64,000 nt of DNA from positions 72,823 to 136,822 of the forward strand of contig CAJUDY010000006.1 in assembly GCA_910584945.1 (NCBI GenBank), given 5' to 3'. A program made the position numbers and the translations under genes. A model generated the notes under the pieces. That model did no database searches, had not been told where the DNA came from, and worked only from the letters and a program-made list of their open reading frames with translations. This document shows, piece by piece, positions 6,808 through 14,895 of the stretch. How positions within the stretch are numbered: position 1 is the stretch's first letter; every line of letters starts with the position of its first letter. This DNA comes from an uncultured Lachnospiraceae bacterium (GTDB taxonomy: Bacteria; Bacillota; Clostridia; Lachnospirales; Lachnospiraceae).

Positions 6808-7146
6808 CTATCTGTCGATATGCTTCAATTGCCCCTCTGCTTCTCCGTCCATCCAGAATCCAAGCGCTTTTCCTCTTATCAGGACATCCAGTATAGCAAC
6901 CGCCCGCCGCTGGTATGCGTAAAAGTCCACTTTCGTGATCGGAATATATTCCCTTTTGCTTAATTCCACATATCCGATACCGGTTGTGAGGCTCTTTACA
7001 ATAGCCCCTGACAGCGGAAGATTTGCAAATGCCGCCGCCCTCACGACCATAGATATATTATTGCTGTCTCTGCAATATTCTTTAAGATCATGAACCCGTT
7101 TAGATGTCAAATTGTAGTCCTTCCATCCCATTTCCCGTATACGCAT
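6808..7146 (-). CDS. Hypothetical phage/element protein (112 aa)
   Basis: The N-terminus MGWKDYNLTSKRVHDLKEYC is reminiscent of small phage proteins near replication genes of Clostridia; the rest contains a possible membrane-proximal or packed helix (AAAFANLPLSGAIVKSL) and a basic tail. AAAGGA lies 12 nt before the first ATG; a second Met five codons later is an alternative start. Follows the replication genes in the leftward block. Function unknown. Confidence 0.6.
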   Translation of the reverse strand: MRIREMGWKDYNLTSKRVHDLKEYCRDSNNISMVVRAAAFANLPLSGAIVKSLTTGIGYVELSKREYIPITKVDFYAYQRRAVAILDVLIRGKALGFWMDGEAEGQLKHIDR

Positions 7147-7232
7147 TGTATCCCGCCGTCCTTTCTGCTATAATCAGGAATAACGATGGGAACCGCCCGC
7201 TGCTGATTTTGAGAGAGTGGCAGCAGGCGATA

Positions 7233-7787
7233 CTACAGTATTCCTTCTGCGACTGCATTTCTGGCGGCTCTGAAAATCCGGTGATACTTTATGTGCACAT
7301 ATAACTTTGTACAGCCGTATTGCACTTTTCTCACAATCGCCGCGAATATGAAACGGCTCCAAAGCTCCGCCCGGATGTATACCGCCGCATCCTCGCCCGG
7401 CTTCATTCCCAAATGTGCTTTCAAAAGCTGGAATGCCGTCATACCCCGTAGGATTTCTGCATAGTTGTTTATTGCGCAATTCATTCTTTCGGTCCTGCAC
7501 GTGAATCCGTACACCTGCGCCAACAGATCGCGGCTTATATAGCATTCCAGAATACTCTTGCAGCTCTGCAGGCCGTCCGCTGATAACTCAATATTGGGAA
7601 AATCTGTAAAGTCAATACAGGCATCCTCACCGTCCAGCAGCTCACTGTCTGCCAGACGGCTGCAGCACATGTCCAGATAATTTTCCCGATCCACCTGTTT
7701 CAGAAGGCCTCTGACACTGACCATTGGCCTTTCAAGGTCCCTCCGATTCCGGATAGCTGTTAAGATTTCTTTATCTGCTTTACTCAT
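7233..7787 (-). CDS. Hypothetical element protein (184 aa)
   Basis: Not recognised. An N-terminal region with charged helices (MSKADKEILTAIRNRRDLER) and a C-terminal basic end (KYHRIFRAARNAVAEG). I place the start at the ATG with GGGAGG upstream whose ATGAGTAA overlaps the stop of the 102-aa gene by 8 nt, showing coupling to the replication block. Confidence 0.6.
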   Translation of the reverse strand: MSKADKEILTAIRNRRDLERPMVSVRGLLKQVDRENYLDMCCSRLADSELLDGEDACIDFTDFPNIELSADGLQSCKSILECYISRDLLAQVYGFTCRTERMNCAINNYAEILRGMTAFQLLKAHLGMKPGEDAAVYIRAELWSRFIFAAIVRKVQYGCTKLYVHIKYHRIFRAARNAVAEGIL

Positions 7788-8088
7788 AATCAAATCCTCC
7801 CTGTTCATCGTCCAACTGTTTCAAATACTCTTTTGCGCCCTGAATCGCTTCCAGCGTGGCACCTGCACGATTTTCCAACGTCGCAATAAACTCTTTCGCC
7901 TCGCCTCTGCACGACGGCAAAAAATACCCGCCCGGAGGCTGACTGCTTGACAGGATCACTTTCCCCTGCAGGCGCTCCGCCTGAATCTGCTTCTGCAGCT
8001 CCCGCACTGATTTGAATTTCAGGATTTGACGCAAATACTCTGACGGGATCGCATTTTCTTTTCCTGCCCTCAAAATTTCAAACACCAA
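7780..8088 (-). CDS. Small phage-type protein, probable replication accessory (102 aa)
   Basis: The pattern SEYLRQILKFKSVRELQKQI, then KVILSSSQPPGGYFLP, is common in small proteins encoded beside replisome genes of clostridial phages; it resembles a winged-helix scaffold. It lies 11 bp after the DnaC-like gene and overlaps the next gene by 8 bp. A direct role is not known. Confidence 0.6.
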   Translation of the reverse strand: MVFEILRAGKENAIPSEYLRQILKFKSVRELQKQIQAERLQGKVILSSSQPPGGYFLPSCRGEAKEFIATLENRAGATLEAIQGAKEYLKQLDDEQGGFDYE

Positions 8089-8099
8089 AATAACCCCTC

Positions 8100-8861
8100 C
8101 TACTCTGAAAACACTTCTCTCAAAAAGGCGTCCTGCTCATCCTGTGCCTTTTTCAGACGTATTGATTCCTCAGGCATCTGCACAACAACAGACATTTTTC
8201 TGATCCTGTCTATGGTCCTGCTGCCGACGTTCAGTTTTTCCGGCGGCATGTTTGATGTAAAAATTGTGATCCGCCTGTTATTCAACCGTTCATTCACAAT
8301 CCGAAAGATTTCCTGTTCCTGCCAATCCCCGGTTTTCTGCGCTCCGATATCGTCAAGTATCAGCAGATCACACAAACGGTATCTTTCGCTCAAATCTTCC
8401 GTTCCAGCCATGCGTTTATACGAATCTCCGACCGTTGCAATATAGTCCGGGCAGGTCGTGAACCGCATCCGAAGATCGTATTTCATCATGACCGATCTGC
8501 CAATACAGCAACTCAAAAAGGTCTTGCCGCTTCCGGGAGTCCTGCTCCAAAGATATAAACCTTTTCCTGCTTTTTCCCACTCCTTGTACTTCTCAAAAAA
8601 ATTCCATGCCAGTTTTTTCAGTTTTTCCATGCTCTTTGAGTAAGAATCGAAGCCAAATTTATGTATGTCTGCCTCACAGAATTGCAGCGGAACATTTGTA
8701 TTTTCCTGTGATCGCCTTACCCCTCTGCATCTTTGACATGGACGGGCAAACGTGTGCGCCGGGTCACCTTCTACAGCCTTTACAATTAACTCCCACCCCG
8801 TCCCGTGACATACCGGACAATTAGTCCCACAACCGGATGCTGCTTTCTGATTGCTGCTCAT
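8100..8861 (-). CDS. DnaC/DnaI-like helicase loader ATPase
   Basis: A 253-aa AAA+ ATPase like phage DnaC/DnaI proteins that load the replicative helicase. An N-terminal zinc ribbon has two pairs of cysteines (CPVCHGTG and CQRCRG). Walker A is SRTPGSGKTF, Walker B is LLILDDIG, and sensor-1-like IFTSNMPPEKL follows. I choose the start with AAAGGAG nine nt upstream, which overlaps the replisome-organizer gene by 41 bp; the longer frame would extend further into that gene. Together the two genes form a DnaD/DnaI-like replication pair of the element. Confidence 0.85.
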   Translation of the reverse strand: MSSNQKAASGCGTNCPVCHGTGWELIVKAVEGDPAHTFARPCQRCRGVRRSQENTNVPLQFCEADIHKFGFDSYSKSMEKLKKLAWNFFEKYKEWEKAGKGLYLWSRTPGSGKTFLSCCIGRSVMMKYDLRMRFTTCPDYIATVGDSYKRMAGTEDLSERYRLCDLLILDDIGAQKTGDWQEQEIFRIVNERLNNRRITIFTSNMPPEKLNVGSRTIDRIRKMSVVVQMPEESIRLKKAQDEQDAFLREVFSE

Positions 8862-9624
8862 CTTTCGCGCTCTCCTTTCTACCTTTGTAATTTCCGTCAA
8901 GGACTTTTGCCATGTTTCCATCTTGAATAAGCCAGTCAAAACTTGCGGACCAGTCCCGACCGTTTCCACCCTTCAAGAAGCTGCTGGCCTCCGCTGACTC
9001 AAACAGCCGTTTAAAATCTTCTATGGTGTATCCCTGATTCATTCTTGCCCGGATGGTTTTCTTTCTTCGGTCAGATAATTTCGTGATCTTCGGGAACGAG
9101 CTGCAAAGCTCGTTATACATATCAGCTATAAGCTGATAATTTATATTCTTATTCTCTCTCTTACTCTTATCTTCTTCTCCTTCTAGGGAGCTAACGTTAA
9201 CTTTACTGTTAGCTTCGCTGTTAACTTTACATGTCAAATTCTTCTGTTTTTGGCGGTAACTTCGCATATATTCACGCATGTACGACTGCCTGTTTTCCAA
9301 CTGGTCAAGGCTCTGGTGTTTACCCCAGTTTGGTATAGTAACGGCTCCATCTATGCGGGCAATCATCCCGAACCGCTCAAAAGTTTCCAGCGCCATTTTC
9401 ACGGTTGTAACTTTCCGGCGGAAGATTGTTGCCAGCATCTCGTCGGTGTAAGGGATGGAATCATTCAGCATGAAAACGCCGTGATTATTTTGTTTCCCGG
9501 CAAGGCACAGCAGCTTAAACCAGATCACAATGATCGAATCGGCGTCAGGAAGTGACTCAATCAAAAGAATTTTCTCGTCATCAAAGATATTGACCGTTAT
9601 TTTTATCCATTTCACGTCAGACAT
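8821..9624 (-). CDS. Phage replisome organizer (DnaD-like)
   Basis: A 267-aa protein. The N-terminal winged-helix region begins VKWIKITVNIFDDEKILLIE and continues with DADSIIVIWFKLLCLAG, the signature of phage replisome organizers that open an origin. A low-complexity linker (about 125-160) leads to a DnaD-like C-terminal domain with YNELCSSFPKITKLSDRRK. It immediately precedes the helicase loader. The element therefore carries its own initiation proteins; its origin is probably in or near these genes or in the repeat arrays. Confidence 0.85.
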   Translation of the reverse strand: MSDVKWIKITVNIFDDEKILLIESLPDADSIIVIWFKLLCLAGKQNNHGVFMLNDSIPYTDEMLATIFRRKVTTVKMALETFERFGMIARIDGAVTIPNWGKHQSLDQLENRQSYMREYMRSYRQKQKNLTCKVNSEANSKVNVSSLEGEEDKSKRENKNINYQLIADMYNELCSSFPKITKLSDRRKKTIRARMNQGYTIEDFKRLFESAEASSFLKGGNGRDWSASFDWLIQDGNMAKVLDGNYKGRKESAKDEQQSESSIRLWD

Positions 9625-9636
9625 ATTTAGGCCTCA

Positions 9637-9834
9637 TTACTCCCCGGAAATGCTGTCTAAATAACGATCCATAATTGTAAAATTTACCCGGACAGATTTT
9701 CCGATTTTGATGATTGCATGAGCGTCTTCTGCAAGTTTGCGCATGGTATTTCTTCCAAAACCGTATCTCATGCCTGCCTGTTCCAAGGTTCCGCTTTTCT
9801 GTTCAATTTCGTTGTTTTTAATTAGTGATCGCAT
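9637..9834 (-). CDS. xis: Excisionase-like small DNA-binding protein
   Basis: A 65-aa winged-helix-type protein: TLEQAGMRYGFGRNTMRKLA is a helix-turn-helix, followed by a strand (KIGKSVRVNFTIMDRYLDSI), as in the DUF6462/excisionase-like proteins near repressors of Gram-positive elements. The start MRSLIKNN is chosen because AGAAAGGG lies 5 nt upstream; the earlier in-frame Met is in the promoter region. It is the first gene of the leftward block, as expected for an excision or early regulatory factor. Confidence 0.65.
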   Translation of the reverse strand: MRSLIKNNEIEQKSGTLEQAGMRYGFGRNTMRKLAEDAHAIIKIGKSVRVNFTIMDRYLDSISGE

Positions 9835-9947
9835 ATTTCCCTTTCTATCAAAAAAGCTATATTTATTATTTACAATAATAGTGTACAATGATAAAATGTG
9901 TATGTATGTAGTCAATATTTAAACAAATAATTATATTGGGAGATTTT

Positions 9948-10607
9948 TTGTCGATTATGAGGTACAATTATAAAAAAATCGGAAAGAGATTGAAAGAAGA
10001 GAGAAAAAAAGCAGGATTTAAAAGCCATGATTCCTTGAGTGATTATATAGGCGAACATAATTACAGACAGTTCAAACGACAAACTATTGCTAAGTGGGAA
10101 AATGGTGAGGAATTACCCCCTCTGGATGTGTTGTGCACTTTATGCGTTCCTTTTAACTGCGAATTAGGGTATTTGCTTTGCGAATACGATTGCAAAACCA
10201 GAGAAAACACAGATATTCAAGCAGCATTAGGGTTATCCGAAACCGCCATAAATAATTTAAGATTTTTAAGCAAAGATGAAATAGATATTATAGACAAATT
10301 GCTTTGCTCAGAAGAATTTGAATATAACATATTAAGTAAAATTCTAATATATAAAAATAGTCTAATGCATAGTATTGAAATACTTAATAAAATTGACGTT
10401 GAAATGAAAGACTTTCATCCCCCCTATACTGAAAATGATAGAGAACGTTATAATTTAGTATGTGCTTTAGAAAAATCACTATTAAAAGAAATTGACACTT
10501 CTCAACCATTGGCGTTATGGGAGATTCAAAAATATTTTATCGATATGATAGAGAGTATATATAACGCAGAAAATTGTGAAATTAAGACTCGCTACAAACA
10601 TGCATAA
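9948..10607 (+). CDS. XRE-family repressor of the element
   Basis: A 219-aa (TTG start) CI-like regulator. The N-terminal helix-turn-helix, KKIGKRLKEERKKAGFKSHD to QTIAKWENGEELPPLDVLCT, is a clear XRE domain; the C-terminal 130 residues are helical and not recognised, with no autoprotease motif. The TTG at 9948 has GGGAG 5-6 nt upstream; ATG 9957 is the alternative. The gene is markedly AT-rich and divergent from the excisionase-like gene, so the space 9835-9947 should hold the lysogeny-type switch. Probable repressor of excision and replication. Confidence 0.8.
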   Translation: MSIMRYNYKKIGKRLKEERKKAGFKSHDSLSDYIGEHNYRQFKRQTIAKWENGEELPPLDVLCTLCVPFNCELGYLLCEYDCKTRENTDIQAALGLSETAINNLRFLSKDEIDIIDKLLCSEEFEYNILSKILIYKNSLMHSIEILNKIDVEMKDFHPPYTENDRERYNLVCALEKSLLKEIDTSQPLALWEIQKYFIDMIESIYNAENCEIKTRYKHA

Positions 10608-10674
10608 TTTTTCTATAGTGTATTTTGATATTCCGTCCCCTAACAATTTACCTCACACTTTACCCCAACCCAAG

Positions 10675-10719
10675 AGAGAAGCTCCCGCCAATGTGCCGGG
10701 GCTTCTCTGTACCTTTTTC
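10675..10719 (+). terminator. Terminator after the repressor
   Basis: Hairpin AGAGAAGC (10,675-10,682) with GCTTCTCT (10,701-10,708), followed by a T-rich stretch. Confidence 0.55.
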
Positions 10720-10729
10720 TGTACTTTTT
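10708..10729. promoter_or_regulatory. Candidate integrase arm-type sites, right end
   Basis: TGTACCTTTT (10,708-10,717) and TGTACTTTTT (10,720-10,729) in direct orientation, about 115 bp inside attR, matching the pair inside attL. Confidence 0.5.
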
Positions 10730-10843
10730 GAAAGTACAAAGACGAATAATGATAAATCGAAAATACGTTCGATATCTTCAAAGTTCCCTGATTGCAGGCT
10801 GTTTTGAGCATAGACAAACCATGATAAAACCAATGCAATATTA

Positions 10844-10876
10844 TCAAGAGGCGAGTGCTAATTTTTTGTGAAAAAA
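10844..10876. repeat. attR core of integrative element
   Basis: Second copy of the 33-bp core (see 211-243). Its outer neighbour is the promoter of a chromosomal Uma2 gene, so before insertion clpB and the Uma2 gene were probably divergent neighbours. Confidence 0.85.
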
Positions 10877-10902
10877 ATATGAAAACAGCCAAAAATAATG
10901 GG

Positions 10903-10935
10903 GTATTTGCAAATACCAATGAAATCGCTTATACT
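10903..10935 (+). promoter_or_regulatory. Promoter of the Uma2 gene with palindromic operator
   Basis: TTGCAA (10,907-10,912), 17 bp, TATACT (10,930-10,935). The perfect palindrome GTATTTGCAAATAC (10,903-10,916) covers the -35 box and is a probable operator. Confidence 0.6.
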
Positions 10936-11000
10936 TATGACAATAAAATGGCATCATTCACAACCACTCCCTCAAACCATGAAAGAAAGGAGTCTCGCAC

Positions 11001-11554
11001 ATGGCACCAGCATCTGTGCAGCCGAAAATCTATACCGTCCATGACATCTATCATCTCCCGGAAGGGCAGCGAGCAGAACTGATCGACGGTCACATTTACA
11101 ATATGGTGCCGCCGAACAGGATACATCAAAAACTTATAAATCGCCTTTCTCAGACAATTACCAATCACATTGATCGGAAACAGGGCGACTGTGAAGTCTA
11201 CCCCGCCCCCCCTTCGCTGTATTCTTAAACAAAGACAACAAAAACTATGTCGAACCGGATATTTCAGTTATCTGCGACAAAAAGAAAATGGATGACTGGG
11301 GCTGTAATGGCGCGCCGGACTGGATCATAGAAATTATCTCGCCGTCAACCCAGCAAATGGATTATGGCATCAAGCTGTTTAAATACCGCACTGCAGGAGT
11401 AAGAGAATACTGGATCGTAAACCCAACAACCCAAACGGTAAACGTCTATGATTTTGAACACGAAAAAGGAACCTGCCAATACAGCTTTCAAGATCCTGTT
11501 CCTTCATGCATCTATCACGAACTGGTGATACAATTTTCAGAGCTGATAAAATAG
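11001..11554 (+). pseudogene. Uma2-family PD-(D/E)XK endonuclease, frameshifted in a poly-C tract
   Basis: The first part (KIYTVHDIYHLPEGQRAELI, then EVYPAP) and the second part in another frame (VEPDISVICDKKK, PDWIIEIISPST, KLFKYRTAGVREYWIVNP) together make one Uma2 nuclease-like protein of about 185 aa with the family's D, E and K positions. The frame changes at a run of seven C (11,206-11,212); five or eight would restore it, and five gives the family-like PAPF. It may be a dead gene, a slippage switch or a sequencing error. A start ATG with GAAAGGAG upstream is intact. Confidence 0.8.
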
Positions 11555-11712
11555 CCCGGAGTGTATATTCTTCCTGTAAATCCACTCTGCGGAAAAGATT
11601 CTGTATATAATTTTTCAATTTTTGAATAGAATAGAAGCAGAGAAGATTTGCGACTGTGAAATCACGGATCAGTTACAAAGATTTTACGAAAAATGATACA
11701 GGGAGAATGATT

Positions 11713-12690
11713 ATGTGCACCAGCATCGCTATGAAAACCAATGACTTTTACTTTGGACGCACCATGGACCTGGACTATGAACTTAACACCTCTGTGGTCA
11801 TCACCCCGAGAAATTACCCCATCGCCTTCCGCCGCTCCCGCGTACTGAGACGGCATAACGCCATCATCGGCATGGCTTCTGTGGTGGACGGCTACCCGCT
11901 CTATGCGGAGGCGGTCAATGAAAAAGGGCTCTGTATGGCAGCCTTGAATTTTCCGGATAACGCCTATTATTCCCCGAAGGAAGACCCCCGAAAGACCAAT
12001 GTCTCTCCCTTTGAGCTGATCCACTGGGTGCTTGGACAGTGTGATTCTCTGGAAGAAACCAGACGCCTTCTTGATTCCACCCACCTGGTCAATATCCCTT
12101 TTGACAACAAAGTTCCGCTGACTCCTCTCCACTGGCATATCGCCGATCCCACCGGTTCGGTCACGCTGGAAAATACCGACAGCGGACTAAACCTGTACAA
12201 CAATCCGGTGGGCGTCCTGACGAACAACCCGGCTTTTCAGTTTCAGCTGACCAACCTCTGTCAATATATGAATCTGGTCTCCGGCTACCCGAAGAATTGT
12301 TTCAGTAGTCTGGACGGGATCGCTCCCTTCGGTCAGGGGCTTGGAAGTTTCGGGCTTCCTGGGGACTACTCGCCCTCCTCCCGCTTTGTAAAAGCCTCCT
12401 ACCTGCTGCTGAACTCCGTCTGCGCCCCGGATGACGCCAGCAGTCTGTCTCAGTTTTTTCACCTGCTGGACTCGGTGTCCATCGTCAGAGGCAGTGTGCT
12501 GTCCCAGGATGAGAACTGCGACGCCACCACTTACGCCTGCTGCGTCAACGCTACCCGAGGCGTGTATTATTATAAAACCTACGGCAACAGCCAATTTACC
12601 GCCGTCAACCTCCGGCACGAAAATCTGGACACGGATCTGCTGCGGATCTTTCCACTGGCCGTATCTCAGCAGATCGCCTGGGCTAACTAA
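11713..12690 (+). CDS. bsh: Choloylglycine (bile salt) hydrolase
   Basis: A 325-aa Ntn-hydrolase that removes glycine or taurine from conjugated bile acids; related penicillin V acylases are the alternative. After Met removal C2 becomes the catalytic N-terminal nucleophile (MCTSIAMKTNDFYFGRTMDL). R16, D19, N79 (AALNFP), N171/172 (GVLTNNPAF) and R224 (GLPGDYSPSSRF) match the bile salt hydrolase active site. The length is that of clostridial BSH. No signal peptide, so it acts in the cytoplasm. The start follows GGGAGA; an upstream extension to 11,656 would mask the Cys and is rejected. It stands alone among decayed genes. Confidence 0.9.
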   Translation: MCTSIAMKTNDFYFGRTMDLDYELNTSVVITPRNYPIAFRRSRVLRRHNAIIGMASVVDGYPLYAEAVNEKGLCMAALNFPDNAYYSPKEDPRKTNVSPFELIHWVLGQCDSLEETRRLLDSTHLVNIPFDNKVPLTPLHWHIADPTGSVTLENTDSGLNLYNNPVGVLTNNPAFQFQLTNLCQYMNLVSGYPKNCFSSLDGIAPFGQGLGSFGLPGDYSPSSRFVKASYLLLNSVCAPDDASSLSQFFHLLDSVSIVRGSVLSQDENCDATTYACCVNATRGVYYYKTYGNSQFTAVNLRHENLDTDLLRIFPLAVSQQIAWAN

Positions 12691-12708
12691 ACGCCCTCTA
12701 CATGCCAA

Positions 12709-12743
12709 AGCGGGCCTGAAATATCTGTCCGTCCAGGCCCGTT
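12709..12743. terminator. Hairpin terminator after bsh
   Basis: AGCGGGCCTG (12,709-12,718) pairs with CAGGCCCGTT (12,734-12,743). Placed 19 bp after the bsh stop; the T-run is weak. Confidence 0.5.
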
Positions 12744-12765
12744 CCCCTTATGATACCACTTTTTT

Positions 12766-13044
12766 TCAGATCTCCAGCGCCTTGTGATACGCCGTATAAA
12801 TCGCATCCTTGATCTTGCCCGCGCGGATCGCATCGCCCACGCGGATGACCGGATAATCCTTATCCGCAAATTCATTCTCATAATTGCAGCGAAAGCCGCC
12901 TGCCAGGATCACCGTGTCCGCCGGGAAGAACAATTCCTTCTGCTGCTCCATCTGGAAGGCGCGCACGCCTTGAGCGTTGATCTCATCCACCCGACAGCCC
13001 GGATTCATCTTCACTCCGTTGACTTTCAGCGTTGTCAAAACGAG
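12766..13044 (-). pseudogene. C-terminal fragment of an NADH:flavin oxidoreductase (BaiCD/BaiH/old yellow enzyme family)
   Basis: About 90 residues match the end of FAD/FMN dienoyl-CoA-reductase-like enzymes: GVKMNPGCRVDEINAQGV, ADTVILAGGFRCNYENE, VIRVGDAIRAGKIKDAIYTA. The N-terminal TIM barrel and FeS region (over 550 residues) are missing. It is joined upstream to a different gene remnant. Enzymes of this family include the bile acid 7-dehydroxylation reductases, but this fragment alone does not show that substrate. Confidence 0.75.
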
Positions 13045-13310
13045 GTCTTTGCAGAACACATAATCATCCCCTCTTCCTGCATCTTTCTCATATGATATTT
13101 CAGCGCATTCAGGTTCAGGCGCAGTTTTTCCACCATTTGCTTTTGGGAAAGAGACGATACCTGTCTGATCAGTTCGATCATGGCCCGTTCCGGATGCACC
13201 GTCACTGACTGGGTAGTGGATTGGGTGGCGTTTTCCGCCGAATATGTACATGAAGCGGTACAATCAACCGAAAAACATCCCCTTCGATAAACTCTGAATC
13301 TTTCGTTCTA
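13035..13310 (-). pseudogene. Remnant of an AlbA-type ATP-binding/winged-helix regulator
   Basis: One frame reads EFIEGDVFRLIVPLHV, and the next frame reads HPERAMIELIRQVSSLSQKQ then EKLRLNLNALKYHMRKMQEE before a stop at 13,035. This is the C-terminal strand plus winged helix of AlbA_2/AAA_4 ATP-binding regulators, broken by a frameshift and cut at both ends. It sits between the BrxL and oxidoreductase fragments. Confidence 0.5.
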
Positions 13311-13400
13311 ACACCACAAGACAGTCAATCTCGTCTTCCAGGTACCGCAAATACAACCTGGTTCTTTATGGCATCTATTAAAAATATCGGACATCGTATC

Positions 13401-13859
13401 TTCTCCGTCTGGATACATGAATTTCACAAGACCTCCCACCATCTTCCGAACTGCAATCGTATCTCTCTGATTCAAATTTCTTCCCAAACGAAAATACTCA
13501 TCCAGCGCATCTCCATATGGTTTTTTTCTAAGTTCCCGCACGAACTCCGCCAGATAATCGGTAATAAAACCATAGTCATTTGTAAAATGCTCCGATCTGA
13601 ACTTCGGAATCTCCCATCCCGGAATATAACAGTGCATACGGTCAAGGAATGCTGTATCCGTTCCCATCTCCAGCGGGAACGATTCAAACAGGCTGGATGT
13701 CTTTAGCAGCACATCCACACTCTGATTGATGTTACCGACAAATACCATAGAGTCAGAGGCGGCCTTCTCTTCCTTGCCCCTGGCAAAGGACCCGGACGCC
13801 ATGCAATCTCTCATACTCTGGGTTCCGTCTTTATTCTTGTCGATCTTATCATCCTCGGT
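13401..13859 (-). pseudogene. brxL: BrxL (Lon-like BREX protein) internal fragment
   Basis: About 150 residues match the middle of BrxL from BREX phage-resistance systems: MRDCMASGSFARGKEEKAAS, MVFVGNINQSVDVLLKTS, FLDRMHCYIPGWEIPKFR, HFTNDYGFITDYLAEFVREL, NLNQRDTIAVRKMVGGLVK. The N-terminal third, the Walker A region and the Lon protease C-terminus are absent, and the flanking residues of the open frame are unrelated. No other BREX gene (brxA, brxB, pglX, pglZ, brxC) is in the window. A relic of a lost defence locus. Confidence 0.85.
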
Positions 13860-14024
13860 CAGAGGACTGGCAGTATAAGGTGATTGTCCGTTCTCCCATA
13901 ACAACGGTTGTAACTTCGCTTTGATACTTTGGCTGTGTTTGCATAAACTCCCTCCCATTTCAAAATTTTTGACAGCAGAAAAGGGCGGCACCTTTTACAG
14001 TGTCGCTCTTTGACCTGCCCCAGC

Positions 14025-14045
14025 TTTGGGACAAAATGTCCCAAA
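14025..14045. repeat. Perfect inverted repeat
   Basis: TTTGGGACA-AAA-TGTCCCAAA in the gap 13,992-14,166 between the BrxL remnant and the next plus-strand gene. Operator or terminator; nothing else is seen in this gap. Confidence 0.45.
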
Positions 14046-14166
14046 CTTTTATGCCATTTAGACGCTTGAAAATTTATGGAGTGATAGATTACTCAGCATC
14101 AGTGGAAATGCTTGCTGGTCTATGTTATAATAAAATCATGATATTATACAAAATAGGGGGCGCACA

Positions 14167-14679
14167 GTGGGAAATATCATTTCACTTAAAACATGTGAAC
14201 AACATATTTCTATGAGCAATGGACTCACGGACGTTTTTATCAGCACATTAGGTCTAAGTGGTACATATTTAGCAAAAACGGACGATGAAAAACGTATTAT
14301 CATATGGCTTTTAGAAAAGGATCAAAGTGCAATCGGTGGTGGTTCAGTGGGTTTTGATATTTGTGATATGCCGTGGAACATAGCAAACTTCAAAGAAATG
14401 AAATGTTTTCTACTGAATGTTATTGAGGGTGCAAAAAAGAGGGTCGGGTGGGAATTTCTGGGTTATCAGCCTAACGAAAAACTCTTATTTCCATGCCTAA
14501 ATCAATTTTACAAACTAATCACTAATACAGATACAAGTATGCTTAATCAAGTAGCTGCTCAGGAATGGTTGAATGATACTATGGAAATACCGAATGACCC
14601 TGTTGTTTGTGGCTATCCTCGTTGCAAAAAGCATCCAATATTCTTAACTGTCTTTGGGTGCTATCTTTGTAATAATTAG
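14167..14679 (+). CDS. Hypothetical protein with C-terminal zinc-ribbon-like cysteines (170 aa)
   Basis: GTG start with AGGGGG 7 nt upstream. Not recognised. Visible features: a GGGSVGFDICDMPWN loop near residue 57, helical middle, and a C-terminal cluster VCGYPRCKK followed by GCYLCNN, which could bind zinc. The gene is AT-rich compared with its surroundings, suggesting recent transfer, and lies between pseudogenes. An immunity-type protein is possible but not supported by any motif. Confidence 0.55.
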   Translation: MGNIISLKTCEQHISMSNGLTDVFISTLGLSGTYLAKTDDEKRIIIWLLEKDQSAIGGGSVGFDICDMPWNIANFKEMKCFLLNVIEGAKKRVGWEFLGYQPNEKLLFPCLNQFYKLITNTDTSMLNQVAAQEWLNDTMEIPNDPVVCGYPRCKKHPIFLTVFGCYLCNN

Positions 14680-14750
14680 ATTCGGTTGTTTATATTTTGT
14701 ACGATACTACCGTTTAACAACCCCAGTGGGCAGATAGGAGACATAACACC

Positions 14751-14895
14751 GTGAAAAGCGAACGCAAAAAGAGAAGATATGCACTTGCTGCCGCTCTGGT
14801 CGGAGCGCTGGTACTACCACTATGCAGTTGCGCCGGAGGAATATAGGGGAAAGCCCAGCGGTATCTTTCCGGTCGGTACAGCGGAGAGTTTACAA
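14751..14895 (+). pseudogene. Truncated lipoprotein gene remnant
   Basis: GTG start with AGGAG upstream gives KSERKKRRYALAAALVGAL, then LVLPLCSCAGG, a lipoprotein signal peptide with a lipobox-like Cys, and stops at TAG (14,844). The same frame continues after the stop with AQRYLSGRYSGEFTIMDG, which looks like coding sequence, before running into the convergent peptidase gene. A 5' fragment of a lost secreted protein. Confidence 0.5.

Larger units (their letters stand above)
211..10876. mobile_element. 10.6 kb integrative element inserted in the clpB promoter/CIRCE region (satellite-like)
   Basis: Bounded by a 33-bp direct repeat. It carries a tyrosine integrase at the left end and, at the right end, an XRE repressor divergent from a long leftward block: excisionase-like protein, phage replisome organizer, DnaC-like loader, small proteins, a ribbon-helix-helix protein and a ParB-like protein. 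No capsid, terminase, holin/lysin cassette, relaxase or conjugation gene can be recognised. This gene set (int, repressor, xis, replication) resembles phage-inducible islands and other phage satellites, or a strongly reduced prophage. Mobility, excision and a helper phage are inferred and not visible. Confidence 0.8.

Noticed and set aside
6337..6963. Open frames of 60-190 codons in 6337-6963
   Set aside because: Same repeat-derived composition; no start signals; antisense to or overlapping the better-supported gene at 6808-7146.
211..10876. Complete prophage or conjugative element
   Set aside because: No terminase, portal, capsid, tail, lysis, relaxase or coupling-protein gene can be seen in the interval.
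13263..13400. C-terminal end of BrxL
   Set aside because: The open frame continues, but the residues after the YPDGE position (DTMSDIFNRCHKEPGC) do not resemble BrxL, so they were left out of the fragment.
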